DNA of 64,000 nucleotides from Motacilla alba alba (lineage: Eukaryota > Chordata > Aves > Passeriformes > Motacillidae). Within the stretch, counting starts at the first letter, position 1; each line of letters begins with the position of its first letter. The translations under genes were made by a program, and so were the position numbers. Of the stretch, positions 1 to 11,505 are shown in pieces. Under the pieces are notes generated by a model. That model made no database searches, had not been told where the DNA came from, and worked only from the letters and a program-made list of their open reading frames with translations. The stretch covers positions 30,034,786-30,098,785 of the forward strand of contig NC_052021.1 of assembly GCF_015832195.1 (NCBI RefSeq), given 5' to 3'.

Positions 1-1175
1 GTGAACTCCTGTAAAACTTGTTTACGTTGTGTTGGGTAGTGACAGGTTTTTTAATAATCATGGATCTATCTTTCTTCAAAACGTAAATGTGTTTTTACCA
101 AAAAAAAAGTTACTTTTTTTTTTTAAAATTACCTTTACATTCTTTATATTTTTCCAGTTTGACACTCTGATTAGGGAAACACCTCAAAATCACGAATTGC
201 CTGAAGTTTTCACAATTCTTGTATAGCAACAAGGTGCCAAAGAAGTACTATGCAGCAGTCCTTTCAAATATTCTCTTCAACTTATAAAAATATAAACAAA
301 AAGGGATGATAGAGGAAAAAAACAATTACTTGTGCAAAATGCCATGCATTATAATGAAATAAATTATCCACAGCAGTCACTTTTGGAAGCCATCTGTACT
401 ATATTCTGTCTTCCTGAAAGTTAGGAATATGCTTGAGAAATGTTAAAAAACATGCTGAGATAGAGATAGATTAGGGAGCAATGATACATGTGAATAATCC
501 CCTCCCCTTTCCCATGTACTTGGTTTCCACTGATTCACATAGAAAATGTTCAGAGATGGTTGTTAAACTCAATCTGCCCTACACATTATTACTGCAGGAC
601 TGTGCTGTTTGGTGTACTAATCTCAATAATATGTATGTATGTATTTTCTTGAACTTCCAGAGTCATGTTTCTAAGCATTTGAAGCATAGATCCTATAGGA
701 TTACCTAAATCTGACATTTATCTGGGTAAAAGCTAACATATAAAGCGTCATAGCTAATCACATGTTTTTTATACTTTCCCTTGGAAAAGAAAGAGTTCTG
801 GAAGTGACACACTAACAAATAATACATAATCTGCACACGTGAAGTAATCTTCACTGCTTTGTTACTTCTTAAAAATGCTACATGCACCACTCACAAATGC
901 AGCTTGCTATCTCTGTAGTTGAGAATCGTGATATTTATTGTAAGTAGCACAATAAGTAAATCATCACTGCAAATTTGAATTGGGAAAAATTAGCTGATTG
1001 GGATTCCAAAGCATGCTGTTATTTTTATTTTTTTTTAGTCACATAACTTTAAAGTACAAATCAGTGGCAAAACTCTGCTCTTAGTTATACCCATCTGGAA
1101 AGAAAATATGTAATCATAAGATTGCATGAGAGACCAAAACACCAGAAGTCTTATTTTGCACACTTTCTTAAAATC
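1..1175. other. AT-rich unique non-coding DNA
   Basis: I see no gene here. Open frames are under 80 codons, rich in Phe, Lys and Ile as expected from AT-rich DNA, and none resembles a known protein. There are short A and T runs near 100-125 and 1020-1036. No repeat family was recognised. Confidence 0.6.
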
Positions 1176-1392
1176 TGAGGTCTGGAAGGAACTTTTAAAG
1201 TTCATCTAGTCTATCTTACACAACCCAAAGAATGCTTGACTATGTCATCTTTATCTTACTCTACCTCACTGGTCTTAATAGTCAAAAGCTTTCCCTAAAT
1301 ACTCAACTGATGTCCTTCGGACTGACAGTTGGACCTGTTCTCCCCTCTAACCAAGCCTGGCCCATTCTCTAACTTTCCTGTTCACAAGACTG
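1176..1392 (-). mobile_element. Old degraded CR1 LINE 3' fragment
   Basis: The segment opens with 'GGTCTGGAAGGAAC' and then 'TTCATCTAGTCTA', which is the diverged reverse complement of a CR1 3' end. It continues with 'GACAGTTGGACCTGTTC', plausible as the next CR1 portion. Divergence is high, the terminal octamer repeat is missing, and both edges are approximate. An unrelated match is possible because only short words are preserved. Confidence 0.4.
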
Positions 1393-4300
1393 AATCCAAA
1401 CACAAATGTATTAAGAAATATGTTTGCTTCTTGTACTTACTGTAGGATGTCATGAAATGCCCCATGCAAATTTTGACTGAAAAAAACCAAACCATAAACA
1501 GAGATGATAAAAAGCAAGGTCTATTACTTCTCCTATTTCTATGCAAGGTTCATGAAACTATGGAATAATAAATTGAACACTGTGTCTGACACAATCCAGT
1601 ATGTATTCTAGTCAGATATTGTTCAAGTGTGGCAAGACAATCTAGCTTCCTGAAAGAGTGTTAAAATTAACACTCTACCTTGCTTGTGCCCAAAGAAGCC
1701 CAACTATATGTGGTATTAGCATATAGCTATCATAAAAATAAATTAGCCAGTCTGCATTTTCAGGTTAATCTTCAATTTCATAATTGAATCAGTAATTACT
1801 ATAAGTTAATATAATTAGGTGCTAACACTTAATTGAGAATTATTTATTCAGGAATCTTCACTATTGTAACATTTTTTTATAGCTCTAAATGATTCTGAGT
1901 AATGGACTGCATCAAATAAGCTTAAGCAGAAACTGAATGGACTTTACTTGGAATCTTGCATTCAGCTTCTCTGAACTACTTTCTGTCACTAAGGTTTTTG
2001 TGGAAACAAAAGTAGAAACAGTGGTTTTGACAGTCCTTCTAATTCTACCCATGGCTGAAGTGCCACCTGAGCATTTTCAAAGGATTGAGCCAAATTCTGT
2101 TGGAGACAGCCCTGCTGTGTCCAGGAGTTGTTGATCAATGTCCCCAGAGGACACTTTAACTCCCATAATAAGCAATTTACAAACCCTGACCAGTATCTGA
2201 TGATTGCACGTGTGCTTCTGCCTTTAGCCTCATATCCAAACATGAATTCATAATGTTTGTTTCACAAAAAATGAGTCTTTATATCATAGCATGTAGGTGC
2301 TGTGGCTAATAAACCTGAATACACAGTGATGCAATGTAAAGATCATCTCAAAAATCAGTGAGATTTTCTCTGTTTTTCTTTTATTTGGATTAAATTAATC
2401 CCTACCAGTAATTTAGTGGAGATACACCAGTTAAACTCTGTGGCTTCATTTTTGTTGTCTGTGCTTGAGTCAAGGTTCACTTTTTCTCTAGCATATGATT
2501 TGAACAAGTTGCATTTCTTCTATGTACTTGAATTTGCTTGAGTTTGTCTCATCCTTCTCTTTTCCTGCTGCACCTGGTGACTCATTCCAGTGTTGGCCAA
2601 AACATAAATCAATGTGTATCACTTGTGAGGTCTGTCAGGGGAGTTTGGGCTTGAGTGTGAGCACGAGTCTGGAGCTAACATGACAACAGATTAAGAGAAT
2701 ATATCTAACTCTGCTGTATAATACTCAATATGCAGAATTAAAGCAATGTGGAACAATCAACTTTTTACCTGAGTCCTGCTATAAATCAGGTTAATTGTAT
2801 AGAAGGAAATATGAAAATACATTGTGTATTTCATCCAAATCTTGCATTGCTGATTCAGTGTATTCCAAGATTTGTCTTGGTGAGCAATTCGTAGTGGTTT
2901 CATTTGCTGGTTCAGCAGAAAAAAAATGCATTTTTCAAAATGGTGTGAAAGTGTTAAGCTGACTCCCAGGGAAGTCAGTGTTAGTTGTGCTCTCAGATGT
3001 CTGTTTCCCACTTTATAAAGTAACAATGAAGGGCAGTAGGTTCAGCAGAACTTCAGAATTACTTTGATAGATTTGTCAGAGGGAAGAAATATTAAAATCT
3101 GTGTACTGTCTGTTTGCCTTTTTTCTTGAAATATAAATTAATTATGACTATATAAAAACCTTTTACCATAGCTAATTAATCAGAATCTCCTAATAAACTA
3201 TGTGTCGACAGCACTGTATGTCTAATTAACTTTTTCACTTCAGAATTGTGCAGTTGAATAATGAAGAAAACATTACCTGATGAATTCTTTTATTTTATGA
3301 TGATATCTCTAGAGACAGAAAAGACAGAGCAGCTTAAATGCCATCTTAAATTACATCTTGGCCTTGGCAAGCTTTCAGCTGGTTTTGATTTGCATGGAAA
3401 CCATTTTTGTAAGACTCTTATTCTCTGAAAAACAGAACTTAAAGCTATAACTAGAATAAATTATCTATAGCTATTTAGGGCTCTATTAAATCTAGATGCT
3501 AGGCACCCTTTTCACATGCAGAATGCAATGGAACAGCTTTTAATACCCTGTCAACCTGTTCTGTGAAAAGTCGATTGGGCAGGGAAGGTTTGATTTGGCT
3601 GGTTTTATTAAAATATCTTTCCTCTCCTTACACCATCCTGAACCACTCAGCCTAATTTAAACCAGGCAAATTCACCAATCTGTCTTGCATGTCTGTAGAA
3701 ACAGCTTTTATTTTTTAAAAGTGATGACATCTACCCATAACTGTTGGCATGCAAGCTCAAGACACAGTTATTCATACACTGCTGATAGAGAATTGTTCTT
3801 TCTATGATATACCAATATAGAGAGCACGTTCATGGATTAACTGCATCCATGCCTCCCTCTTTTGATTGCATCATCCTCTCTGCAGCCAGTTGACTTATCC
3901 CCAGGACACAGGGGAAGGGTCAAATCAAATCCCCTTAGACTCTTGTTAGTCAACCTTTTAAGTTTGTTATGCTTTCATAATTTAGAATATGTCCACCTGC
4001 AGTACCACTGTGGAATGTAAGCCTAATCACACAACACAGGGGTTCATAAGAAGATCTTATGTACAGTAAAATTATGATCCCATCAAGTCTTGATAATTAT
4101 TTACATTAGAGTTCAATTTTATCTGTCTGAATTCAGTGCTCATTTACTCTGGTGCAGACCAGCTAAACCAAGGAAACTTCTTCGGGTGTGTACTCACGAG
4201 AAAAAGGAAAAGTGATAAATATCTTAAAAGCAAATGCTCATAATATTTGCAATAAATACTTCAAAAACTTAAAAAGAGAGTTTTTCTCTTTTTCATCTGC

Positions 4301-4648
4301 TGTGCTTCCTGGAAATATTGATCTAGATCATGTTGTCAAATGTGCTTTAAAGGTAGGAATGTCTTCTCTAAGCTTTGAATTTCCATCTGCCAATTCTTTT
4401 CTCTGCGGATCCTTACAAAGTTATTGGGAAAAGTTGCAATAATACAAAGTGTTTTTTTTCTTGTGGTACATAGAGGAAGAATAAACCTGAGACATGACTA
4501 ATTCTAGCTCTGAAATACTGACACTCAAGGATATGTACAGATGTGCAAAACTATTGCAACTTAGTAGAGATAATCACATACTTTTTATACATCCTAATAT
4601 AAGCAATCTGAAAATGTGTACCTAAGTTCAGATTTAGAGCATGTTAGA
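1393..4648. other. AT-rich unique DNA with homeodomain-like motif stretches
   Basis: No gene is supported; all frames are below 90 codons. Two stretches are dense in TAATT/ATTA cores: about 1775-1850 (TAATTG, TAATTACT, TAATTAGG, TTAATTGAG) and about 3130-3240 (TTAATTATG, GCTAATTAATC, CTAATTAAC). Such density can mark developmental enhancers but also occurs by chance in AT-rich DNA. The rest shows nothing I recognise. Confidence 0.5.
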
Positions 4649-4760
4649 GAGTCAGCCAGTCTGACCTCCATGGTTAATGAATTCCATGAGGAGCGAGCAA
4701 ACACTAAAAATGCCCTGTAGCTCAATGTCTTCAGCCAAAAAGAACTAATCCAATTGACTG
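4649..4760 (-). mobile_element. Possible ancient CR1-like remnant
   Basis: The string 'AGTCTGACCTCC' preceded by 'GAGAGTCAGCC' resembles the opening of older amniote CR1 tails in reverse complement (GATCATCTAGTCTGACCTCC type). Downstream similarity is weak and the edges are guesses. Confidence 0.3.
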
Positions 4761-5689
4761 AGACCAAAGAAAACGACTGGGGATGTATGGTTCCAGAATG
4801 TCTCTGAGGTATTCAAACCCAAGTCAATTTAAGGACTTGTAAGTTAATAACTAGGACTTTACACATAATCCTGTACTTTACAGGTAGCCAGAGAAGGTTT
4901 TTTACAACCAGGGTAATGTGATTTTCATGCATGGTGTCAGTCAAAATTTCAGAGCTGATTTCCAGACTAACTGAAGTTTCTTCATCAGTGCAATAGTGAG
5001 GCCGACAGAACGCTGACATGGAATTGCATTATCGAGTTCTAGAGTGGGCACAGCCCTGCAAACCTGCATCAGCAAGGGCAGCTGCCATGGGGGTTTCTCT
5101 GGGATTTAAAACACAAGGAAATAAACCTGTCAGTAACTAGCTCAGTAGGAATACTAGAATATACTACAGCCTCAATTATTGTCTGCTATTACGTCATTTA
5201 GTCTCACCAATCAAATATGTTAAATCAGTGCCTTTTGAACCTCGAATCTATTAAAGTTGTGAGTCTATATTAGAACAAACTAGTCACATTTTTAGTACAT
5301 ATATGTTAGCTGTAGCAGACGTATTGAGGGAGAGGATGGGAAATGGTTTTCTGACAGAAAAAATGTCTGTGATAAAGGGTTGCTTTTTCCTTTTCATGTT
5401 CAAAAAAGTTAAACTGTTCTTTCCAGACACTTGATTCCTGCTTTAGGATTGACTGAGTGAAGGATATCGTTTTCATCTTCAGTGCTTGTTGTTGTAATGA
5501 TGAGCTGTTTGTACCTTAACAGATGATAAATAGATACACAGACATTTAAGCACAGAGCCACCTGAGTTCATCTTTAAACTTGCTTCAGCAGATGAAACTT
5601 GCTTTTCAATAGCTCTCCTCAGATATATTGCTGAAAGTTAAGATACGAGAATCAATCATTAGGGATGAAAGCGCTGGGTATTTATCGGA
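4761..5689. other. Unique non-coding DNA
   Basis: Nothing recognisable is present. Frames are short (below 70 codons) and there is no tandem repeat, long homopolymer or clear repeat family. The last 50 bases may belong to the CR1 relic that follows, because an open stretch leads into it. Confidence 0.55.
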
Positions 5690-5836
5690 GAAGGGGTTAT
5701 TAAAAGAAGATCAGCAATGGTTTTACCAAGAATAAATCCTGTCAGACAGAATGTGACCGAGTTCTTTGAAGGAATGACAAAAGAAATAAATGATGGGAAC
5801 GTGGTGGACATAATTTATGTAGACTTCAGTCAGGGG
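5690..5836 (+). pseudogene. Frameshifted CR1 LINE ORF2 reverse-transcriptase relic
   Basis: Two neighbouring reading frames carry successive pieces of the non-LTR (CR1/jockey-type) reverse transcriptase. From 5719 the peptide GFTKNKSCQT matches the family block HGFxKGRSCxT. From 5759, in a different frame, EFFEGMTKEINDG is followed by NVVDIIYVDFSQ, matching the block that precedes and includes the conserved VDxVYLDFSKAF segment. The frame change falls at about 5750-5758. Similarity stops abruptly near 5836, just after the DFS motif, so most of the palm domain including the catalytic YxDD-type motif is absent. This is a dead 5'-truncated or internally deleted LINE piece. Family assignment rests on remembered motifs, not alignment. 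Confidence 0.65.
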
Positions 5837-8800
5837 TGTAGCCAGCAATTTGAAGTTTGTACACATCCTGGCTGATCCCTTGCCCCCTGCCTGCAGTATC
5901 CCCATAATCTCGCACAGCAGACAGGCCATTGCGTATGATCACTAATGCAGCAGGCACACAGAGATGTAGATTTGTATCAAAGCTGTGCTTTCAGAGCCCA
6001 GGAAAAAAAAAAAAGCTGGCCCCAGGAAAAAACAGATTGTATTTTGCACGTGCTGCTTAAAATGACAGTTTTAGAAAATGTCTTTAGTAAGACAAAATCA
6101 GAAACACAGGTATCAGCATTATGAAGGCAGAATGGCCTAGGTCAATTAGAAATGTATTTTGGACATGTAATGATATTTATTCTGATGTTTTTCCTCTCTT
6201 TCTTGCAGACTGAAAATCATATATTGATTTGGAGAATTTATCATTTTTTCTGAGTTTTTCTGAGTTTAGTAACTCTCCCCTCTAGTTGCTGCTTCCAACA
6301 CCAAGTCCATAACACAGTTTCCCGTTTCCAAAGGTCTCCTCCACTATGATTACATCATCTTATGTAAAATGCAGATGTTTTCACCATGTTTTGCACGTAT
6401 TGGTAATCCAATGAGTCAGAAAATCTTCTGACAGTTTTTATTCTGCCTTCCCTGAAAAACTGAGTGGGAATTATACAGATTTTCAGCCATCATCCCTGTG
6501 CTATATTCTAAAGCAGTTTCCATATCAGATCCATAGGTGGGAATCTATATAGTGGTTACTTTCTTGTAGCCTTTTCTGAATGCATTGAAAAGACTCTACT
6601 CTTCTTCCACTTATATAATCTGTGATGTATTACTGGATGTTATTACCTTCAATAGTGTCATGCTCCTAACTCATATTATTTCTATTCTCCTGCATGTAAT
6701 TAACTAGACATCATTCTTCCATATTTACCTACATCTTAAAATTCCCTTTGTCTTACATTTTCTCACAATTTCTCTGGCGAACTTAGTCTTTTAATTACTA
6801 TTTCTTCATAATAATAATGTTTACGCTAAGCTTGGAATAAATCTATGGCTTTGAAGAGCTACACGTGTACAATTTGAATTAGGTTTCAGATCTGAACTTT
6901 ACAGGTGAACTACCCTGTGTTACTGAGTCCTGAAAATTTGCATCTGGGTTTCAATTTATAGCTCACCTTAATTTCTGAATAATGTATATATTAAGCACTT
7001 GCTGTTTCTTTACAGAATTATCTGGAACTAAAGAAAAGGAGAATGTGTTTGTTTGAAGCTGGATATAGATCTTGAAAATGTAAACCAAGTACTGCTTCCT
7101 AATCTTGTGCTACAAAGATTCTGCCACGTGGAATAACATTGAATGCAATACAGAGTACACTGGATGGTCTTGGAAATGCACAGTTTGCAGAAGGTGCAGT
7201 AATTCTGCCCTCAGGTGCCCAAACCTCTGTATTTTTGACCACAAAGGACCTGTATTCTTGGGCTTTTTGGAACCTGATTTGAACCTAACATGAGGAGTAC
7301 TTGCAAGACGTTGTTTCAGCCTCCAACACTCACTTTGCTTTTAGCTTTTGTCTAGATCTTCAATCTCCGCAAAAAATTGTTTTCACTCCTCAGTATTTTG
7401 ATATAGGAAAGATTGGAATGACATAAGGAGAGTCTGCCACAAAACTCATTGCTTTTTCTTTTTGTTAGCATCACATCTGTTTGTTTCCTCCCATTGCTAC
7501 TAATGCTCGCCACTAGACAGCCAGGGAGATTTGTTCAAGTAAGCATGTAATCACGTCCTCTAAGAAGTGGTGAACCAGATTACCACAAGGCGTGCAAATG
7601 TTTGACAGATTATTACTAGCTGTGTGCTTGCTCACAGGAGTCAGGCCAAGCTCTTCCCTCCCCTGTGCTGTGGGTTTTAAATACTGGCTGAGTTTGTGTC
7701 TGACTGTACAGGCTCCCCACAATGGCAGTGTGGTGATATGTGGTGGTCTCTCCACCTGAATTCAAGCATCCAATGTCCTGAGTGTCTGCCTGGAATGGCA
7801 GCAGCTGGGATTTTGTTGTGTGCTCATCTTTCTACCAGTGCTATCCTTCAGGGTGTCATTGTCAAAGTAGAGCATACTTCTCAACCTCAAACAGTGTGAG
7901 TCTTGTGGAAAAAAAAAATCAAGCAGCCTGATATGTGAAATTCTCATTGAATTAATGGGCTTCTTTGATTTTTTGCCCAAGAGAATACAAAAATAAAAAA
8001 AAATTTAAGCCAAAAAAATCTGGTGTCTCCTGGGTAAAATGTGAGAGTTGAGAAGTATGACATAAGCATTAGTAGCCTTTGTGCCTCTTGATAGCTCTGC
8101 TGAATCTCCCAAGACTCTAAAAGTTGATTTGTCAGCTTAACATTAGCTTCAGCCTTAGCTGCAGCAGTAGCTGTTGTTTCACCTTTATCAGCAGAAATGG
8201 TACAGCTACTGGAGGGACTGATGTGGTAAATCTTTTTGTGACACCATTTTGTTTTTGCCACTATCTCTAATTGGTTTGCTCGTGCACTCTGCATCCCTAG
8301 CTAGATAGGCTGAAAGCTTCATCACACTTTAATTAGAAAAGAGCTATTTTAAAGTTACAGAGTTGACTAATTTTATTCATCAAGTCTCTGAGGGTCACAT
8401 TTTTAAACTGGACCCCTAAAAATGCCATTGGTGATATTTTGCAGAGGCTGAATCCACAATACTGCATTATAAGCAACACAGTTAGACACATTCACAAAAA
8501 TGAATGTAGGTCTGCAGCTAAAAGCAAAACACAGTGGGTTTTGTGTATAAAAAATTAACTGACAGCTTCCATCTATTTGACCAAGTCTGAATGCCCAATA
8601 TTGAGTGGTTGGGTTTAAAGTCACTTTGGCATGACTCCCTCCGTCTTCTTTTTTCTTCTGTTTCCTAGTCATGTTAACTGAAATTAATCTATCAGTTTGC
8701 AAAATAAGGCAAAAAACCATAGAAGTACATGTGGCCTCAGGAGGATCCAGAGGATTTGTAGGACAGCCTTAGAGTGGCTGATGGGAAGTTCAAAGTGAAC

Positions 8801-11018
8801 TTTCTGAATGTCCACATCCTCATCTCTGAGCCAGGATGTGGGAGGGAGAGAGGCAAAGATCAGGGCAATCACCTGAGGTGAACCACACACTCTGTGCATT
8901 CCAATCTTGCATTGTGCAAGATTTTGAAGTAATCTTGCATTGTCCTGCGGTGACAAGTGGCACTACAGAACAGTCACTGCAATCTCTCACCTGCAAATCC
9001 CTCCCTGGCTTCATTGTAGCCAGGAACATTTCTTACTACAGCAGAATCCAGTTGTTCATTGTTCTGAAGATGTTATACCTTCAGATGGTCTCCAGGACAG
9101 CCTTTATGTGAGAAGAGATTTTCAGTTTGGTCAAGCATGTTGGGATTTTTATTGTTCTGGGTCTCTGATGCAGCCTGTTCCTTCTGTGTTTAGCTTATTT
9201 TTTTTTTCTGCCAAATAAAATCCATTTCTGTTATACAATCCAGTACCATTGTAGTTCAGGAGGGATCTCTGGCTTGGTGTTCCAAATAGGTGGTAGGTCA
9301 CAAACAGCCACATCACAAATGAAAAACACACCTTGCTTATGCAGGTATGCTGAATGCTTTCTTCCTGGTGCATTTCTCTCCTATCAGGTAGATAATATAG
9401 TAGATACTAACAAGTGGATATATATAATAAAGCTAAACTGGATAGCCTATAATCCAGTTTTGAAGATAAAGCCAGTCAGCTGGTGGAAGGTGGTGGTAGT
9501 AGGAAGCCACTGCTGACATGCTGGAAACAGTGAGAGTTCTGTAACCTGCCTGCCACAAGAGGAGGCAACTCTTTATTAGTTCTTTTGTGTTTGTGTAGAC
9601 CTGATACCTCAAATTGCCCTTTGATTTCTAAAGCCTTCAATTTGTTTGTTGCTCTGGTACAAAGAAATTTCTTAAGCAACAGTTAACATAATCTCTTTTC
9701 CTTATTATGGTTCTAGATGTTATCTCAGTATATTTCTTCATGTACAGCGATAGAGAGAGTGGAGCAAGAAATCTGTCCTCACTTGATAACCATCAGAGAG
9801 GGATTTACCTTGATTAAATGCAGTTATGCTACATCATATTTCCCATCTCTCACTGTAAGGCTTTGTGTTAACAGAATATGGAGCTTCATGATGTAGTCAG
9901 GCAATTTGGATGGCACTTACTGCTTTTGGTTTCTTTGTTTGTTTAGTTGTTGTGCGGGTCTGTCTGCTTTTTCTCTAAAAGCCCTAATTCCTGCCTGTAT
10001 TTTTTCCCTCCATTATTTCCCTGTCCCTGATTTTCCCAAATATGAAGCCCAGGAGAAAGTATTTTGCAAAGCACAGCTGAAGGTGCATTTTTGCTCTGTC
10101 CCGTTATGCTAAAGTGTTTGTTATGTGCACAGGAAAAGATCTGCAGTTTAGAGGAAGGTAGAGTTTGTGTACACTTCAACAGTGATTCTGATGCTACGTG
10201 CTGAAAACATTTTTGTGACAAAATTTCATCTTTTACTCTCATTTAAAATGTGCAATGCAGGTGGATGTGCTGTTGCTTCCGGTTTCCTTTCTTTCACACT
10301 GTTCTATCTATTTGTGGTGGGCAGCAAAATGAAAATTGCATGGTCATTGCAGGGTCATTGGAAACACTGCCATGCTCTCATGGCTTTGCACCCTCTTGCC
10401 ATCCAGCACCTGCAAACAAATTTGATTTCTAGATCTAAGTTTGTGCATGTTGGTAGAGGAACTGTCTGAAAACAGAAATATCCACTATGCTTAAGTTTTG
10501 ATGTATCTTGGTTCATTATATCACACTGATCTTTCAGTGTAATATAAATAATATAATATAAAAACCTAATAATGTTAAAATGTTTCATTTTAGTTTGTTA
10601 TACCAAACAGGTGTTGTCTGTGGTGTAGTTTGAACTGGTTTTCTTCACAATGCACTTCAGTGACTCATGGGAAGCATAATTCAGATGTTTTCAATTAATC
10701 AGTTTCAGTTTCATTTTAAAACAAAACAAGCCCCAAACCCCCTCCCATTATTCCAAGGGAGTTCCTGCCTGACGAAGATATTCAGATTTTATGAGAAAAT
10801 CATAATGTTTTGGTTCTTATGACAAAGGCTCTATTTTTTCCTGGAAACAGCAGTTTGTAAAAAATTCTCACCAGCTGTAGTGAGATACTTTCATGATCAC
10901 AGCCTTGCAGAGAGAGTGAAACATGAATGGCAGTTGTTTCTCCTAGAATATTTTCCAGTGTCCTCTACATCTCTGTCCTGCTGTGTATTTGGGTTCTCAT
11001 TTTATTCTGAGTTTAGTG
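5837..11018. other. Long unique region without supported genes
   Basis: No exon, RNA gene or repeat could be supported. A good polypyrimidine tract with AG ends at 6208 (TTCCTCTCTTTCTTGCAG), and a second acceptor-like site ends near 7014, but neither is followed by a convincing donor. Overlapping open frames of 90-116 codons on both strands at 7944-9218 and 9943-10469 show no domain or family resemblance and are probably chance. A short A-rich stretch lies near 6002-6014. Confidence 0.5.
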
Positions 11019-11046
11019 CTCTTCCTTTGTGTCCTTCTTCTTTCAG

Positions 11047-11505
11047 GATGCTTTATGCAATGAGAAGGTTGGGCTGCCAGGAAAGTCAGACTGGAGAGCA
11101 CTAATATGTCATGCAGACAGCTCCTTTAATAAACATGTGGTTATTTCATATCTGAAAGGTGAGGAAAATGCTTCTGTTTGGGACCTACTTGGAAGAGGCA
11201 AGCAAGTCCGTGAAAGGACACTTGTGTCTGCCAAAAAGCCAGCTGTAGTGAAGGCTTGGATGATGCTCAAAGGAAAATCAAAACCAAAACAGGATTACAC
11301 AGATCTTCCCAGCCTCTGAAATGGGTTTGATCTATACATCACAAAATGCAGGTTTCTCTGTTTCTTCTGTGAAGACCTCTGTGTGACAACTTCCTCACTG
11401 ATTCTGGAATCTAAGTAGTGTTAGGCCGTGGCAATGTACTGCTTAAAACTCAATTGTTTTGAAAAAAAATCTGAATTAATCAATAAACAGAAGGCCTCAG
11501 ATGAA
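11047..11505 (+). other. Candidate terminal exon or internal exon of an unknown transcript
   Basis: A strong acceptor-like sequence (CTTTGTGTCCTTCTTCTTTCAG) ends at 11046. The reading frame in phase with it is open from before the acceptor to a TGA at 11317-11319. Two structures are possible. An internal exon of 112 bases, 11047-11158, would end at a near-consensus donor AAAG|GTGAGG. Alternatively it is a terminal exon reading to 11319 with a 3' UTR and an AATAAA at 11482. The predicted peptide begins DALCNEKVGLPGKSDWRAL and contains no domain I recognise. It could be a lncRNA exon, a rapidly evolving gene end or a chance assembly of signals; no partner exon was found. Confidence 0.25.
11482..11487 (+). 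terminator. Possible polyadenylation signal AATAAA
   Basis: The hexamer lies about 160 bases after the open frame that follows the acceptor at 11046 and is followed within about 25 bases by a T-rich stretch (CTTATTTATTCTGTG). This hexamer is frequent by chance in AT-rich DNA, so it only has weight together with the candidate exon. Confidence 0.2.

Noticed and set aside
6187..6260. Excellent polypyrimidine tract and CAG at 6208 as an exon start
   Set aside because: No donor of reasonable strength follows and the downstream sequence is AT-rich with stops and TTTTTCTGAG duplications.
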